A stretch of 64,000 nt of DNA. Source: Histoplasma ohiense. Its lineage: Eukaryota; Ascomycota; Eurotiomycetes; Onygenales; Ajellomycetaceae. Shown here piece after piece: positions 1 through 10,789 of this stretch. The position numbers were made by a program, and so were the translations under genes. The notes beneath the pieces were generated by a model. That model had not been told where the DNA came from and did not search any database. It saw only the letters and a list, made by a program, of their open reading frames with translations. The stretch spans positions 687,001 to 751,000 of the forward strand of contig JAEVHH010000005.1 in NCBI GenBank assembly GCA_017607445.1, read 5' to 3'. Position 1 is the stretch's first letter; each line of letters begins with the position of its first letter.

Positions 1-558
1 CAATAATATCCGCGAAAGACCCTTGAATAAATTGCTACATAAACTGTTGTCATGATGCTTGTCTACCCAAGTGTATGAAAGCATAGTACCCTTGGATTTA
101 TCGATGTACTCAATCAAAAGATACCCGGCTTTTAGTACATCGAAACTCAGTCCTTGGTGCCGGACATATTTGGATGGAACAGTATAGCCGAATAAATTGA
201 GTATTTGGCAACGAATATGGTGGAAGCAGCGCGGGAGCCACTTCTCGTCTGAATTGCCCGGTCGAAACGATTCTCCGACTCGGTGAAATATTGGAAATCG
301 CATCAACATCTGTCTGCGACCACGAACAGAAATTGGGACACTACCATGGAACCAACCCCCAGCCACTTCACACTCTTTTGGGGATATTCCCAGGTGGTGT
401 GCGGCAAGTTGCTCCACTAAGGTGGAATGACGATACAAATGAGCGAGTTGGTGGTTTGTTTGGTCATTGTCCTCAAGAGCGATGAGCATATTAGCCTTCT
501 CCTCCTTCGCCCAGGAGTAAGTCACCTCTCCCCGCTTAAGTTGCCGAGTTCTGACCAT
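1..558 (-). CDS. APH-family phosphotransferase, 3' end beyond window, internally shortened
   Basis: Open for 186 codons from an ATG at 558 to the window edge, so the C-terminal half is missing only because the window ends. The protein matches the N-lobe of fungal aminoglycoside-phosphotransferase-like (protein-kinase-fold) proteins: a glycine-rich G-G-W-F-H-G-S-V loop, then MRFPIFHRVGE and RPGNSDEK, then GYLLIEYIDKSKGTML and a final LFKGLSRILL. Such proteins usually continue after DEK with a helix carrying the ion-pair Glu (about 40 residues) before the RCFHHIRCQIL-like segment; here DEK runs directly into that segment, so an in-frame deletion is inferred. Cellular substrate unknown; many fungal members are of unknown function. 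Fragments of the same superfamily lie at 5.4-6.5 kb. Family assignment is fairly sure; activity is doubtful. Confidence 0.7.
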   Translation of the reverse strand, partial: MVRTRQLKRGEVTYSWAKEEKANMLIALEDNDQTNHQLAHLYRHSTLVEQLAAHHLGISPKECEVAGGWFHGSVPISVRGRRQMLMRFPIFHRVGESFRPGNSDEKWLPRCFHHIRCQILNLFGYTVPSKYVRHQGLSFDVLKAGYLLIEYIDKSKGTMLSYTWVDKHHDNSLCSNLFKGLSRILL

Positions 559-1043
559 GTCGACTACTAGTCGTGGGGAATAGAGGGGTGGGCAGAGAAG
601 AGCAAGCCGAGAGGAAGGAAAATTGGAGGTTCAGGGGTAAGTCACGTGTGACCCTACCCCAGACTCAAAAAATATTTGCGGGATTGGATTGGGTGAAGTC
701 CACCCAACACGGGAACGGAAGGTAGCCTACTCCGTACTAGCCGTTGGGCTTAGAAAAAGCTTAAAAGAGGACAATACCGCACCGCAAAAAGTAAACCATC
801 CTATCTAAAACTCAGGGAATGATTGGGATAAATATATCATTATAATGCTGGATAAGCGCTACTCTATTTCCGGAAACTAAATGCCAGAATAATAAATGAA
901 TAAATAAATAAACAGAGATAGAAAATAGAAAAGGAAAAAGATAACGAAAATGCAATCCTAGCCCAGCCCCTCGATCTCCTATATTACATGACACTTCAAG
1001 CCAGATTACAATTTCCTGAGACCCAAAAGTGAACTGGCTTTAG
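559..1043. other. intergenic, 485 bp
   Basis: Holds the 5' flank of the leftward APH-family gene and the 3' flank of RGP1. AT-rich around 890-950 with repeated AAATGAATAAATAAATAAA-like sequence. No coding signal seen. Confidence 0.5.
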
Positions 1044-3635
1044 CTAGATCGAAACGCCTTGCAGTTCCTCCCCAGCGGGTTCTTGAACGCTACCTCCATA
1101 CACAGTCAAAGGAATCACGACCTCAAAAGATTCACAGGAAATACTTTCCAACGACGCCAAGACCATGCCTCTATCATCCCGTTCCACAGTCTCCAGCAGG
1201 TTAATTCCAGATGGCCCAAACCCATCATCATCAAGGATGCTACTGGTCACGAATTCGAAGCGAAGCTCCCATTCAAGATTGACCCCTGAAGTGATAATCG
1301 TTGGTGTCGCGGAGACAGGAATTGAGGGCGTAAAAGCCACCCTCGTAGCAAACAATGTGTTTTCAAAGCAGCGGGCGTGCATTTTCCGCGTCGCGCGTGT
1401 AATGCTCGCGCTGGAGCGGAGGGCAATTGTCGGGCTGACTTTTTCGGTCGTTTCAAGGGACCCTCGTAACGAGTAGCAAGGTAGTGCAGAGCCCGAGAAA
1501 TCGATCGTGGCAATAATGGTCTCTCCTAGACGATGAGCTGGTCGGTTCAATATTATAACTGCAATTCGTCGTCCGTTGCGAGTTATCTCAAACCTGTTGG
1601 CGCTTCGGTCCGAAGTCGATGATTGATTGCTTCGCAAAATAGCTAACTCGATTGCGTCTTTACAGGAGAATTGCCCTGTGGGGGAGAAAAGACCTAGACG
1701 ATTGTCTGTGGACAGCGTTGATGTGGTGATAGATTCGCGCCTAACACAACGATCCAAAATCTCATCGACATAAGACAAAAACTCAGGAGCTGAGGTCCAC
1801 GATTTTGCACTTATACTCTTTTCTTTAGTAGCGCGTGCAGGGACTTTTTCGAGTTTTTGTACACGGGCTTCATCTCGAAGCAACACGTATGGTTTCATCA
1901 AGTCATGTCCTAGAACACCTCCTTGGGCTTCAATGGTTTCATAAGTAAGAGTCGATCCATAGATACTGTGCATTGTAAAATAAAGGACTGTGCTTACCAT
2001 CAACTCCACTGAGGACTCGGAACGGAACATTTATTCGATGGACCTTCTGTGGCTCTTTTGGATTTATGGCACGTTGAGTACCAATAACCAAATTATAGGA
2101 AACCTTGATCGCTTTCCCTTTGTGGCTCGCGGGCAAACCCCTTGGCAAGGTAAATGCAAAGGAAAAGCTCTTTTCCTCACCGGGATCCAAACGCAAGTCG
2201 ACAAACAAAAGAGACTGTGGCGTGGACAGTAGGGGAATTGCCTGGGACGAGGCGACACCTCTCATGTCTCTTAAACCATCGAGTTCGTTACTGGAAAGTA
2301 ATGTAGATAATGAATCACTCAGATTATTCCATCCGCCAAAGGTTCCCCAAAATCCATTCCGGGCCTTCTCAGTTTTGCGAGAAACATCGCCTCGTGCGGG
2401 ATTTCCTACCACTCCCTTGCGTTTCACCTCCTCGAAAAGAGCCTGATTTATTAGCGACCCATCAACGGTAAAAGAAGCGCTAATTTGGGCGTAGCCCATT
2501 AGTAGTGTCTGGGAATTATTTTTGCCAAGTTTCCCAACTGGTTCCATGTTGGAATGATGCCGTCTATGCCGGATCGGCAGTTGGGGTTTATTTGTATACG
2601 TCACATATTCTGACTCAAGTGTCTCGGTTGAATTGTTGCTCAAGGAATAGAACTCTCCACTACTGCGTGTGCTCCCGTTCATGCTAGAAGCGGAAAGTAT
2701 CTTCATAGCAGGAGTTAAGCGGGTAGGCAGCTCTAAGGTAGGAACATCCTTCGTATTCAAGGTGGGTGGAGTGATGGAGACAGGGGAAGTATTTTTGCTC
2801 GACAGGGTATCACTGGGTGTGGGAGGAGCCTGCGGAAACTTAAAATCAGTTCGTAAGGCAGGCGGAGGGCGCCCTGAATCCCGCTGAATCTGATTTGGTA
2901 TTTCTGATTGAGGATGTGTAGGCAGCTGAGTTCGGTCCGGAAAGCTTCTTCGGCTGGGTAATGGCAAGTTTGGTATCGAATCGTTCCGCGCAGGACTGTA
3001 GTTTAAAGGGCGAGAAGCTATAGAATGTTGTTAGAACAGAGCTGAGCTTCTCTGTATATTAAAAGAAGAAAATTACCAGGATTAGGGTTCTCTCCATATA
3101 GCTCATTCTTCTTTGAAAATACTTGAAAGCTTGCAGATCTAGAATGGGCCCTCCCCATCCTTTGGTTAACAGTGGGCGACCCTTGCTTTTCGGGTTCTAG
3201 GGATATGATAGAAACAGATCTCTTGTGTTTGTGGCCCGGAATTTGGATCCCGTTGCGATTCGCGGTAATCGGCGGGAAACTGTGGCTTAGGGAGAGCGGG
3301 GAGCTCATAGACGCTGCGCTCCGATGAGATCTGTCGAAACCAGATTGTCGATTCCGAGGGCTTGAGGTTGCCGAACGTCGATTATTGAAAGAGAATGGGT
3401 TCAGGGATTTCGCAGGCGAATAGTTTCCTCCATTGACCACTCCATTCATAGGACGCGAGCCCCGTCTCGCGTGCTTCTGGGAAGCTGCACTAAGATCCGA
3501 ACTGGAGCCGCTGGGGGCAACATTCTTGAAGGTAATGGTGCATTCGACATCCTCCCCAGCGAAAATAGTTTGCTCTTTCCATCGCACGAACACCTGTATG
3601 TCTGACTGCATGACGAGGGCGGAATATCTCACCAC
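1044..3635 (-). CDS. RGP1: Rgp1-family protein (Ric1-Rgp1 GEF subunit)
   Basis: Three exons: 3635-3077, 3017-1998, 1927-1044, with introns of 59 and 70 bp; phases agree and give 820 aa. Family knowledge: Rgp1 with Ric1 forms the guanine-nucleotide exchange factor for Ypt6/Rab6 at the Golgi, for endosome-to-Golgi retrieval. The N-terminus reads SDIQVFVRWKEQTIFAGEDV then CTITFKNVAP, the arrestin-like strand typical of Rgp1. A Ser-rich linker follows, and the conserved C-terminal part includes DLRLDPGEEKSFSFAFTLPR and, rebuilt across intron 2, VDAQGGVLGHDLMKPYVLL. A shorter 32-nt intron 2 would also splice but is below plausible size and breaks the conserved motif. Start could instead be the next in-frame ATG at 3611 (MQSDIQVF), which fits homologues better; the upstream ATG only adds eight residues. 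Identification is confident. Confidence 0.88.
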
Positions 3636-4202
3636 ATCGGTGGGTGGTTAATTGAGGTCCACCGCGCGGGTCGGAAATGGGAGTTGACAGTTGTCAGAAA
3701 CTAATCGAGGAGAAGACTGGAGCAAAGCTACGAGCGGGGGCATGCTGTCGCAGCGGACAATGGAAAACAACTCAATCATGCGTAAAGGGACATCACAGGA
3801 TCCACAGGTCAGAGCTGATTGACAATAGTGACTAACGTCATAACATAGGTAAGAAGGGTGCCGGGGGCGACTTGAACGTTGTGACTTCGCGGTAAAGATT
3901 GTAGGAACAACCTAGCAGGTGGGAAGCTGTGGCTGAAGTGCTTAGCGGCGGCTGAAAAGCTTTATATTACGCGCCACCTTGAACTCTGTCATTCGAGAAC
4001 GTAAATTACAGCATTGGAATAGTAATCGTATCGTATCGTATCGTAAAACTATGCCTCAGGCTTATTTCAGTATCCTGAGCTTCGGGAATAACTAAGGCTT
4101 TCAATCGAGAATATCAATCAAGAACCCCCATAATGAGTTCCATAGACGAGTCATTTAAGTCCTTTGACTCCAGATTCTAGATCTAGATACCATTACTTCG
4201 AG
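3636..4202. other. intergenic, 567 bp
   Basis: Promoter side of RGP1 and 3' flank of RRG9 (both leftward). Contains a short TCGTA tandem at 4026-4045; no gene seen. Confidence 0.5.
4026..4045. repeat. TCGTA x4 microsatellite
   Basis: Four perfect copies of TCGTA, read directly, in the spacer between RRG9 and RGP1. Too short to be more than a simple repeat. Confidence 0.85.
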
Positions 4203-4988
4203 CTAGGTTCGATTCTTCTTCTCAAGAACCTTAGTATCAGAAACATCAGCAAAACTTGGCCTGTGCGGTCGAACGCCAATTTCTGACAACTGATTCCAAA
4301 TTCTTTTATGTCGTTTTTCCCAACGCTCCCGCCGTTCTGCAGCAATCTCCGGGCTTGGCCGCCATTTGCTTTTCAAGATGCGCCGGATTGCTTCCGGAGA
4401 CACCTTGTATTCTTGCGCGAGGGCCGGAGTCGAATATGTGGCAGGGTCCTGTTGATGTAAATGTCGGATGGTATCGAGGGTATCTGGATGAAGGCGCTTT
4501 CGTGGATTCCACCCCTCCGGGAACTTCTTCTTTAAAGCTCTTTTCTGTATTTGCCAGGGCTCCAGCTCCCGGGGGTTATCGGAATTTTCTCGTTTTTGCG
4601 TTGCAGATTTCGAGCTGCACGGGATTTTTGACTTTGAATCATGCTTTAGAATGGCACGGGAGGCTTTGGTGGTCGATTTAGAATTGAGGTTTTTATCTCT
4701 TCGATCGGAGTTGGGCCTACGTTCGTCAGTTCGATGTGCCTGGTCGTTGGCCGAAGAGTAGCTGGGTGATAGCTCAGGAGTCTCTGATGATTGTGAAAAT
4801 ATTGGGAAATAATTGCTAAATGAGCGAGAGGAAGCAGGTTGCCAAATTTTGGTCGTACATTGTCGACATGAGGTGGTCAAGCTATTTTTTCTGTAGTATG
4901 TTGTAGGAAGCAGAGGACGGATACCCAGGAAGCTTCTTAGCAACCCTGATATGACAAATGCAGAGGGCAATGAAGTTGGCTTCGCCAT
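4203..4988 (-). CDS. RRG9: Rrg9-like protein (neugrin family), mitochondrial
   Basis: Single exon, 261 aa from the ATG at 4988 (MAKPTSLPSAFVISGLLRS). The frame is open to 5060 with another ATG, but the downstream start gives a better presequence. The N-terminal ~60 residues are rich in Ser/Thr/Arg/Leu with almost no acid, as in a mitochondrial targeting sequence. The C-terminal ~110 residues carry the neugrin/Rrg9 domain: EPWQIQKRALKKKFPEGWNP, then LDTIRHLHQQDP, a YSTPALAQEYKVSPEAIRRI helix-turn-helix-like part, and LKSKWRPSPE. In yeast RRG9 is needed for respiratory growth and mitochondrial genome maintenance. A lysine/serine-rich linker joins the two parts. Gene length is near the family norm. 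Confident on family; exact start less so. Confidence 0.85.
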   Translation of the reverse strand: MAKPTSLPSAFVISGLLRSFLGIRPLLPTTYYRKNSLTTSCRQCTTKIWQPASSRSFSNYFPIFSQSSETPELSPSYSSANDQAHRTDERRPNSDRRDKNLNSKSTTKASRAILKHDSKSKIPCSSKSATQKRENSDNPRELEPWQIQKRALKKKFPEGWNPRKRLHPDTLDTIRHLHQQDPATYSTPALAQEYKVSPEAIRRILKSKWRPSPEIAAERRERWEKRHKRIWNQLSEIGVRPHRPSFADVSDTKVLEKKNRT

Positions 4989-5447
4989 CGAAACGAAGAT
5001 TGTGATGCCTCGCACTCCTTTGCAATCTTGTAAATTTGTAGCAAAATGAAGCGACTCCATTCAGTGCTATTGACTTTGCAGGACAGAGCACGTGATGGGT
5101 ATTTGGAGGACTGAACATTACCGCTAGACTAAAAGGAGTTGGGTTCATGAACTACTGCGTATAAAGTTGAACTGTCATCTTCAGAATAATTTAGCGTCAG
5201 TCATCCATCCCAGCAAATAGCAGGCCATGAGATTTTCAACGTGTTTCTGCGCTGCCAACTTTATTTTGGCAGTGTCATCAAATGGACAAGGTCGTTGCGA
5301 TTTGTCAGACAAAGCAATAATGCTCTTTTTATGCCGAATGAGGCTCAGTAAGACGCTGGGCAATCTAATATAAACTTCTGGAGTTTTCTTTCGAATTAGG
5401 AATTTGAGATTTTATTTTTCCTAGCAAGCCTTTACATATTATTCACC
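4989..5447. other. intergenic, 459 bp
   Basis: 5' flank of RRG9; no other gene recognised. Confidence 0.45.
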
Positions 5448-5600
5448 ATGCCGGGAACGTGCCGACTACTCTGCGAAGGAATCTATGAGACAGGAGAAGA
5501 GTTTGGCTTTCTGATTCAGAGCAATATACTGGTTGACGAAAATTGGCATATTGCAGGTCTAGGGAAATCTCCGAAGGACTATCTGGTTTCTATAGGATAA
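5448..5600 (+). pseudogene. APH-family fragment (catalytic-loop region)
   Basis: Fifty codons ending in TAA. The segment IQSNILVDENWHIAGL matches the region around the catalytic loop of fungal APH-type phosphotransferases (consensus roughly S-N-I-x-V-D-x-x-W-H-I). The invariant Asp-Leu-His just before it is not preserved, and the reading after AGL diverges and stops. Upstream N-lobe sequence is not found, so this is a relic. Open frame continues in pieces to about 5729 without a confident match. Confidence 0.5.
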
Positions 5601-5774
5601 AAGGAATCTGCGTGGACGAGAAGATATGGTAAACCTCATCCTGTCAGATTTCCGCATGTGGTCAATTTTGAAGGCATAAATCTACTGGACAACCACGTCA
5701 GACTTCTCAACCAGTATATATGGCTGTAGCCCCGTGTCTACTGGGAGGTGACTCCCACAGTGAATTGAACGGCC

Positions 5775-6113
5775 CTACTTTGCGCCACCCAGGTGTTGTG
5801 TTAGGAGAACATGAGGGTCTCTCATTCCTGACAGGTGCTGTTCGTTTAAGCCACTATTAAACAGCATGTAGAGATAAAATAGCACTCTGCGTCTGTGGAG
5901 TTCATCTACTTGGGATTTTTCCTCTGGGCCAAGGGAGTCGTAGTTATCAGGAAGGACAGGTTTCTCGAGTGTTTTTGGTGGGAGATTGTCAGGGCTTTGG
6001 GACATTGGAGGACGGCCTATCACAAGTAGAAAAGGGAGCAAGGTTGCATGTTGCCAGTCTATGATGCAGGAAATCTTGTGTGTTTCCGGACAAATAAATA
6101 TATACCCGGGTGT
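5775..6113 (-). pseudogene. APH-family fragment (C-lobe), antisense to its neighbours
   Basis: In the minus frame, YIFICPETHKISCIIDWQHA is followed by LLPFLL and then by PDNYDSLGPEEKSQVDELHR, VLFYLYMLFNSGLNEQHL and DPHVLLTQHL. This order (metal-binding IIDWQH, proline-rich spacer, helical C-lobe) is that of large fungal APH/protein-kinase-like proteins. The N-lobe is absent and the frame stops about 30 residues before where homologues would go on to the next helix. Remnant of a gene oriented opposite to the fragments on either side, so the locus was rearranged after duplication. No intact copy is in the window. Confidence 0.55.
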
Positions 6114-6251
6114 GAGATCTGAGCATCATCAATATTGCTGGTTCTGGCAATGTGGATGGGGTTTCTTTACCTGGTTGAAGTGGCTGAAAAGCAATGGAGT
6201 CGGGATACTTTTAGCTTAAAGGGAGCTCTGATTTGGGAAGCTGAGAATTAG

Positions 6252-6482
6252 GACCACTACAATGCGCAGCTTCCAAACCCAGTCCCATGCCGCATACCTT
6301 TCACCGAGTCTGAGGTTGAAATGCACTACAAGCAGGAACCGACTTGGTTTCAGATGAATGGGCTTGTTGAGTACTGGAAGTCAGAGATGCAGGGCATCAG
6401 CCATGATGGGTTGGTTAGGACCGAGGCTTATGAAGATGCTATGAAGAGGAATGTGGAGTTAAATACCCCAGAGGAGGAGTGA
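6252..6482 (+). pseudogene. APH-family C-terminal fragment
   Basis: Seventy-six codons plus TGA on the plus strand. It reads PCRIPFTESEVEMHYKQEPT, then a FQMNGLVEYWK helix and GISHDGLVRTEAYEDAMKRN. In large fungal APH-type proteins the C-terminus has a similar C-P-[IL]-x-[YF]-T-x-x-E start, a helix, and a G-x-D-G-[WF]-V-x-x-E-x-Y-E motif close to the stop; this match is from memory. No start codon or upstream domain is joined to it, so it is a detached 3' end. It may pair with the fragment at 5448-5600 as pieces of one former gene, with the minus-strand fragment inserted or inverted between them. Confidence 0.45.
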
Positions 6483-6772
6483 TGTGTTCAGGAGCAGTGA
6501 CCATTTCAGGATCATGAAGAAGATGTTAACTGATTCTCCAGACCGTGACAATGTTGCCATACGACTCTAACAACTATGAATGCGATATGGATAGCCCGGA
6601 AGAGGTGTGAAACTTGATCCTTGATATAACTAGATCGCGCCAGCTTTTCCGCATTAAGGGGTATTTACTGTCCACATCCCTGACATATATGTATACTTAG
6701 GGTTTATATAAAATAAGTCTACTCGCGAATCTAGCCAACCATTGGCGCCAAAGAGCTATCAAGTTGCACCAA
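6483..6772. other. intergenic, 290 bp
   Basis: 3' flank of the GH63-type gene; nothing recognisable. Confidence 0.4.
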
Positions 6773-9700
6773 TCATTCTTGTTCATCAGCTCCAGCCTTA
6801 AACTCATCCTCGTATACACCGACTGAAACTCGCCTCGCCAGAAACTCAACCTGTTCATGGACGTAATTCCTCGTTTGCTCTTTAACGCCAGGAGTATCAT
6901 CCTCACCTAGCATTCTTGGGCTCGACTCAAACGGGTACATGCTTACGCTCTCGTCGCCAGCCTGGGTGCTGGCGAAACTTCGTTGGCCAATGGAGCGACT
7001 GGTTGAGGATCGGCGGAGCATTTGGGATTTGGAGGGCCGGGGCTTTGAAAAACGGGATAATATATCGTCGAAGTAGTGTGATGCGGCGGTAACTGGGGTT
7101 CGTGGAGTATGTGGGAGGCGGCAGGTAATTCTGTTCATGAATTAAGTTGTCAGCAGGTAATCACCCAATCTACAGGCCCTATTTGCCCATATCTTAATTA
7201 CATACCCGGTATCATGTATCATTTTTGCGATCAGGCCAGTCCAACCGCACTGATGAGAAGCACCAAGGCCTCGACCAGTATCCGCATCAAAAAATTCATG
7301 AAACCAGAGACAATCCTTCCAGTGGGGGTCAAAATCAAGGATATCGTTTCCACCATTGACAGCTCTTCGATCATCATCACCCCTGACAAAGAGGTGCTGC
7401 AAACGATGTTGGATTTCTTCAGCCACCTGGCCCAAGTTCATATAGTCTCCAGAGCCAGTTGGACATTCAATTCGGAATGAATCCCCATAAAACATATGAA
7501 ACCTCAGAAGCGACTCGATCAGCAAAAAATTGACACAGAGCCAGATTGGTCCTCTCCAATTGCTATTGCCGCCAAAGAGTCCGCTGTCGGAGTCACCTGG
7601 TACATATCCTACTTTGAATTCTTGACCATTCACTTCCATTGAATAGGGGTGTTCGGAATGATATTTCGACATGGAGCGTATTCCATGGTCTGCAAGAAAT
7701 TCGGTCTCGTCAAGCATTCGTTTGAGGATCTTCTCCAACCTATCTTTGCTCACCAGAGAGAGAAGATGTCTGTCGTCCTTACCGCGGCGCTTCATACTAG
7801 CTATGTTACGTTCAGCGACGTCGAATTTGTTATCAATAAACCAATTCATTCGTCGCTTGAAATCAGGAAACTTGTTGATAAGCTCTGGTTCCAGGGTAAG
7901 CACAGCATATAGCGGTATTAATCCCACAAGGGATCGGACAGGCAATTGATGGCTCCACGGGCCCCCATAAGAAATTGCATCGTAATAGAACCTAGATGCA
8001 ATTAATGAATATGTCGCCATATGAATCGTCTACGGAACTTAAAAGGCTTACCCATCCTCTTCGTTCCATAAAGACGATTGTTCGTTTCCAACCCTGAAAG
8101 TCATCGCGTCGCTGATCAGGATAAAGTGCTCGAAAAATTTTGAAGCAACTGACCATCGTTAGAACAAATTGAACGTGAAAGCTTGGTGTGAGTGTCTTAC
8201 TGTCTTCATATATCCTTCGGTGCTTTGCCAATTCCAGTGAGATGTTAAGCATCGAGAGAGAGTAAAATGCCATCCATCCAGTGCTGTCAGCCTGTTCGAG
8301 GACACCGCCTGTTGGTAACGGTTCCGATCTATTGAAAAGACCAATATTGTCCAAGCCTAGGAAACCGCCCTCGAAAATGTTTTTGCCGTCGAAATCTTTT
8401 CTGTTAACCCACCATGTAAAATTCATGAGCAACTTTTGGAATACCCTTTCCAGGAAATCCAGGTCCTGTCGCCCATACATTTTTCTTTCAATTTTAAAGA
8501 TTCGGAAAACTGCCCAAGCGTGTACGGGAGGGTTGACTTCGCCAAAGTTCCATTCGTAGGCCGGAATTTGTCCATTAGGGTGCATGTACCATTCTCTAGT
8601 AAGGAGGTCAAGCTGTTTCTTAGAAAACTCGGGATCCACCATAGCAAGGGGAATGCAATGAAAGGCAGTGTCCCACGCAGCGAAGAAAGGGTACTCCCAT
8701 GAATCAGGCATGGACAAGACATCATCGATATGCAAGTGCTTCCACTTCTGATTGCGAATTGCTTTTCTTTCCGACGGAGGCGGCGGCAACCCTGGGTCAC
8801 CTTCTGCCCACTGGTCCCATATAAATTGATAATGCTGTTTTGTCCACATCATCCCAGAAAGAGCTTGTCGCTGAATGTTCCTCAAATCATCTGCCATCGG
8901 CAAAGGGCTGATGCGGTAGTAAAAGTCGTCGGCTTCTTCAATGCGCTTTTCGATAATATTATCCAAAACCTCCTCATCCACATAGAGATCATTCCTTTTG
9001 GATATGCGGAATCGAACAACAGCGCATTCCCCAGGAGGGACGCCATCTCCTTCATCGAAAGCATACCATGCCGCAAACTTGGTGCCCTGGCACTCTGGAT
9101 TAATGGCTTCCTTCTCTTCGTCAACGATATACCTATGAAAGGCATCCTTAACATATGGCTGCTCGTTGTCTGTACCATACAGAAATTTGGCATTACTTTC
9201 GTTTTCAGTGAATAGAGAACGAGGCACGACATTCTCTTTCGCGCTATCGGCAGTGGGGGGTGATGGCGATAGTTGGACATATCGAGTACCAATCTTGCAG
9301 TGGTCTGACTGGACAGTTAATGGGCCAATTTTTTTGAGTGACGGTTTTTTTCCATTCTCGCGGCCCCATCCCCATGTGTTCCTGAACCAAACGTGCGGGA
9401 TGATGTGTAACGGAGCGGGTTCCGGGCCCCGGTTGTACGCGATGACACGAAAGAGCAATTCGTCTTCATCCTCCTTTGCTGTTTCAATAAAGATGTCCCA
9501 GTAGCGATTATCGTCAAAAATTCCTGTGTCAAGAATCTGGTACTCCCTATCCTGTTTCCCACGCCTTGCATTTTCTTCCACAAGATCTTGATAAGGGAAT
9601 TTCTTTTGTGGATATTTGTACAAATATTTCATGTATGCATGCTGTATTCCGTAGTTAATTAGCTATTAGATTATTCAAAGTCACAAAAATAACCATTGGC

Positions 9701-10319
9701 TTACTGTTGGAGTATTATCCAAGTGGAAATGAGCTTCTTTGATGCTTTCACCATGGTTTCCTTGTGGGTTAGATAGTCCAAAAAGCCGCTCTTTGAGAAA
9801 ATCACTACTTAAATTTTAGTAGTTTTTCAGCCAGAGCAAGGGTTCCCAGGTACTCCCTACTCTTTCTCATTCCAGAAGGCAAAGGCTATATTCTGGAGAC
9901 CGTGGGTATCTGATACTCCGGCAATTCCGTCCTCTCCCCAACGGTATGTTCTCGATCTAGCATGATCATGAGGGAAGTCTTGAATTTGGATAAACTGTAA
10001 GTCAATGCTGCATTTTGTGTATGATATTCAAAACCTACAACGCCATGCATCTCCGTCCGCGCTGTGAAGTTTTGCTGGTCAGACCAGGAATAGTTTCTTG
10101 CATCTTGCATATCGGGCAGGACACTCACGAATAGTCCTCACGGACTGAGCCGTTCAAATTGTTAGCTGCGAATTTCGTCGCGAACTCCGGATGTACCAAC
10201 TAACCTGTTGCCCACTGTCTTTCTGCGACATATGGTCCCCATTTTTTCCAGTATTTTATTCGCTTCCGATCCTCATGTAGTCGTTTCTCTTCCTCACAAC
10301 GGTATTGGGAGTCGTCCAT
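6773..10319 (-). CDS. GH63-type glycoside hydrolase, cytosolic, nine exons
   Basis: Exons (minus): 10319-10205, 10144-10129, 10061-10039, 9978-9861, 9807-9705, 9641-8201, 8148-8052, 7991-7206, 7130-6773; all phases agree, 1018 aa. Two are micro-exons of 16 and 23 nt, encoding VREDYS and ADGDAWR. The start is MDDSQYRCEEEKRLHEDRK followed by WKKWGPYVAERQW. Conserved blocks: FPHDHARSRTYRWGEDGIAG, the LDNTPTHAYMKYLYKYPQ joint, PAYEWNFGEVNPPVHAWAVF (about residue 490), and WNEEDGFYYDAI (about 635), the acidic pair region of the (alpha/alpha)6 barrel. The C-terminal 70 residues are Ser-rich. No signal peptide or membrane segment, unlike ER glucosidase I, so it resembles the YgjK-like/fungal cytosolic GH63 relatives; substrate unknown (alpha-glucoside or mannosylglycerate-type). 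Divergent from ADE2. Family confident, substrate not. Confidence 0.85.
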
Positions 10320-10789
10320 GAAAGCCAAAGGTCTCAAATAATATCTAAACAGGGGCCGAAGAACCAATTGTGGGAGAACTTCCCGCCCAGCAGTGTTAGT
10401 TACGCCAGTCTATTACTGTAAGAGTTGGGCCTCGTTCTCTTCCGCGAAGCCCAACTTACGACAAAACCTAGAATGCAGCAATGACGTTGTTAAGTTGGAT
10501 CGCCAGGGACTCTCGCTGGGCACCGTTGAATGAGTGGCGATGAATCTTGAGAACTTGGACAGTGAATAAATCAGCGATAAGCGCCTGATACGGAATATGG
10601 TGCGCCAATTCAGCCATTCAAATCCAACCCTACAAGGTATTTCTGCTCGATGTGGGATCTTGGTGCGGGGCAGGGAACATAAATTTTCCGCCATCGAACA
10701 ACAATTGCGGCAATTTATCGGAGACTCAGGCTCCTGGGAAACAATCACACCGTACGGCAGAGCGCCTTTACCAGCCGGAAATCTTCCTG
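10320..10789. promoter_or_regulatory. shared divergent promoter of GH63 gene and ADE2
   Basis: The 470-bp gap between two head-to-head start codons must hold both 5' regions. A short minus-strand open frame inside (10413-10748) has no recognisable family and is treated as noise. No specific binding site is claimed. Confidence 0.55.

Noticed and set aside
1966..1997. 32-nt intron in RGP1
   Set aside because: Below workable intron size; the 70-nt alternative ending at 1928 restores the conserved VLGHDLM region.
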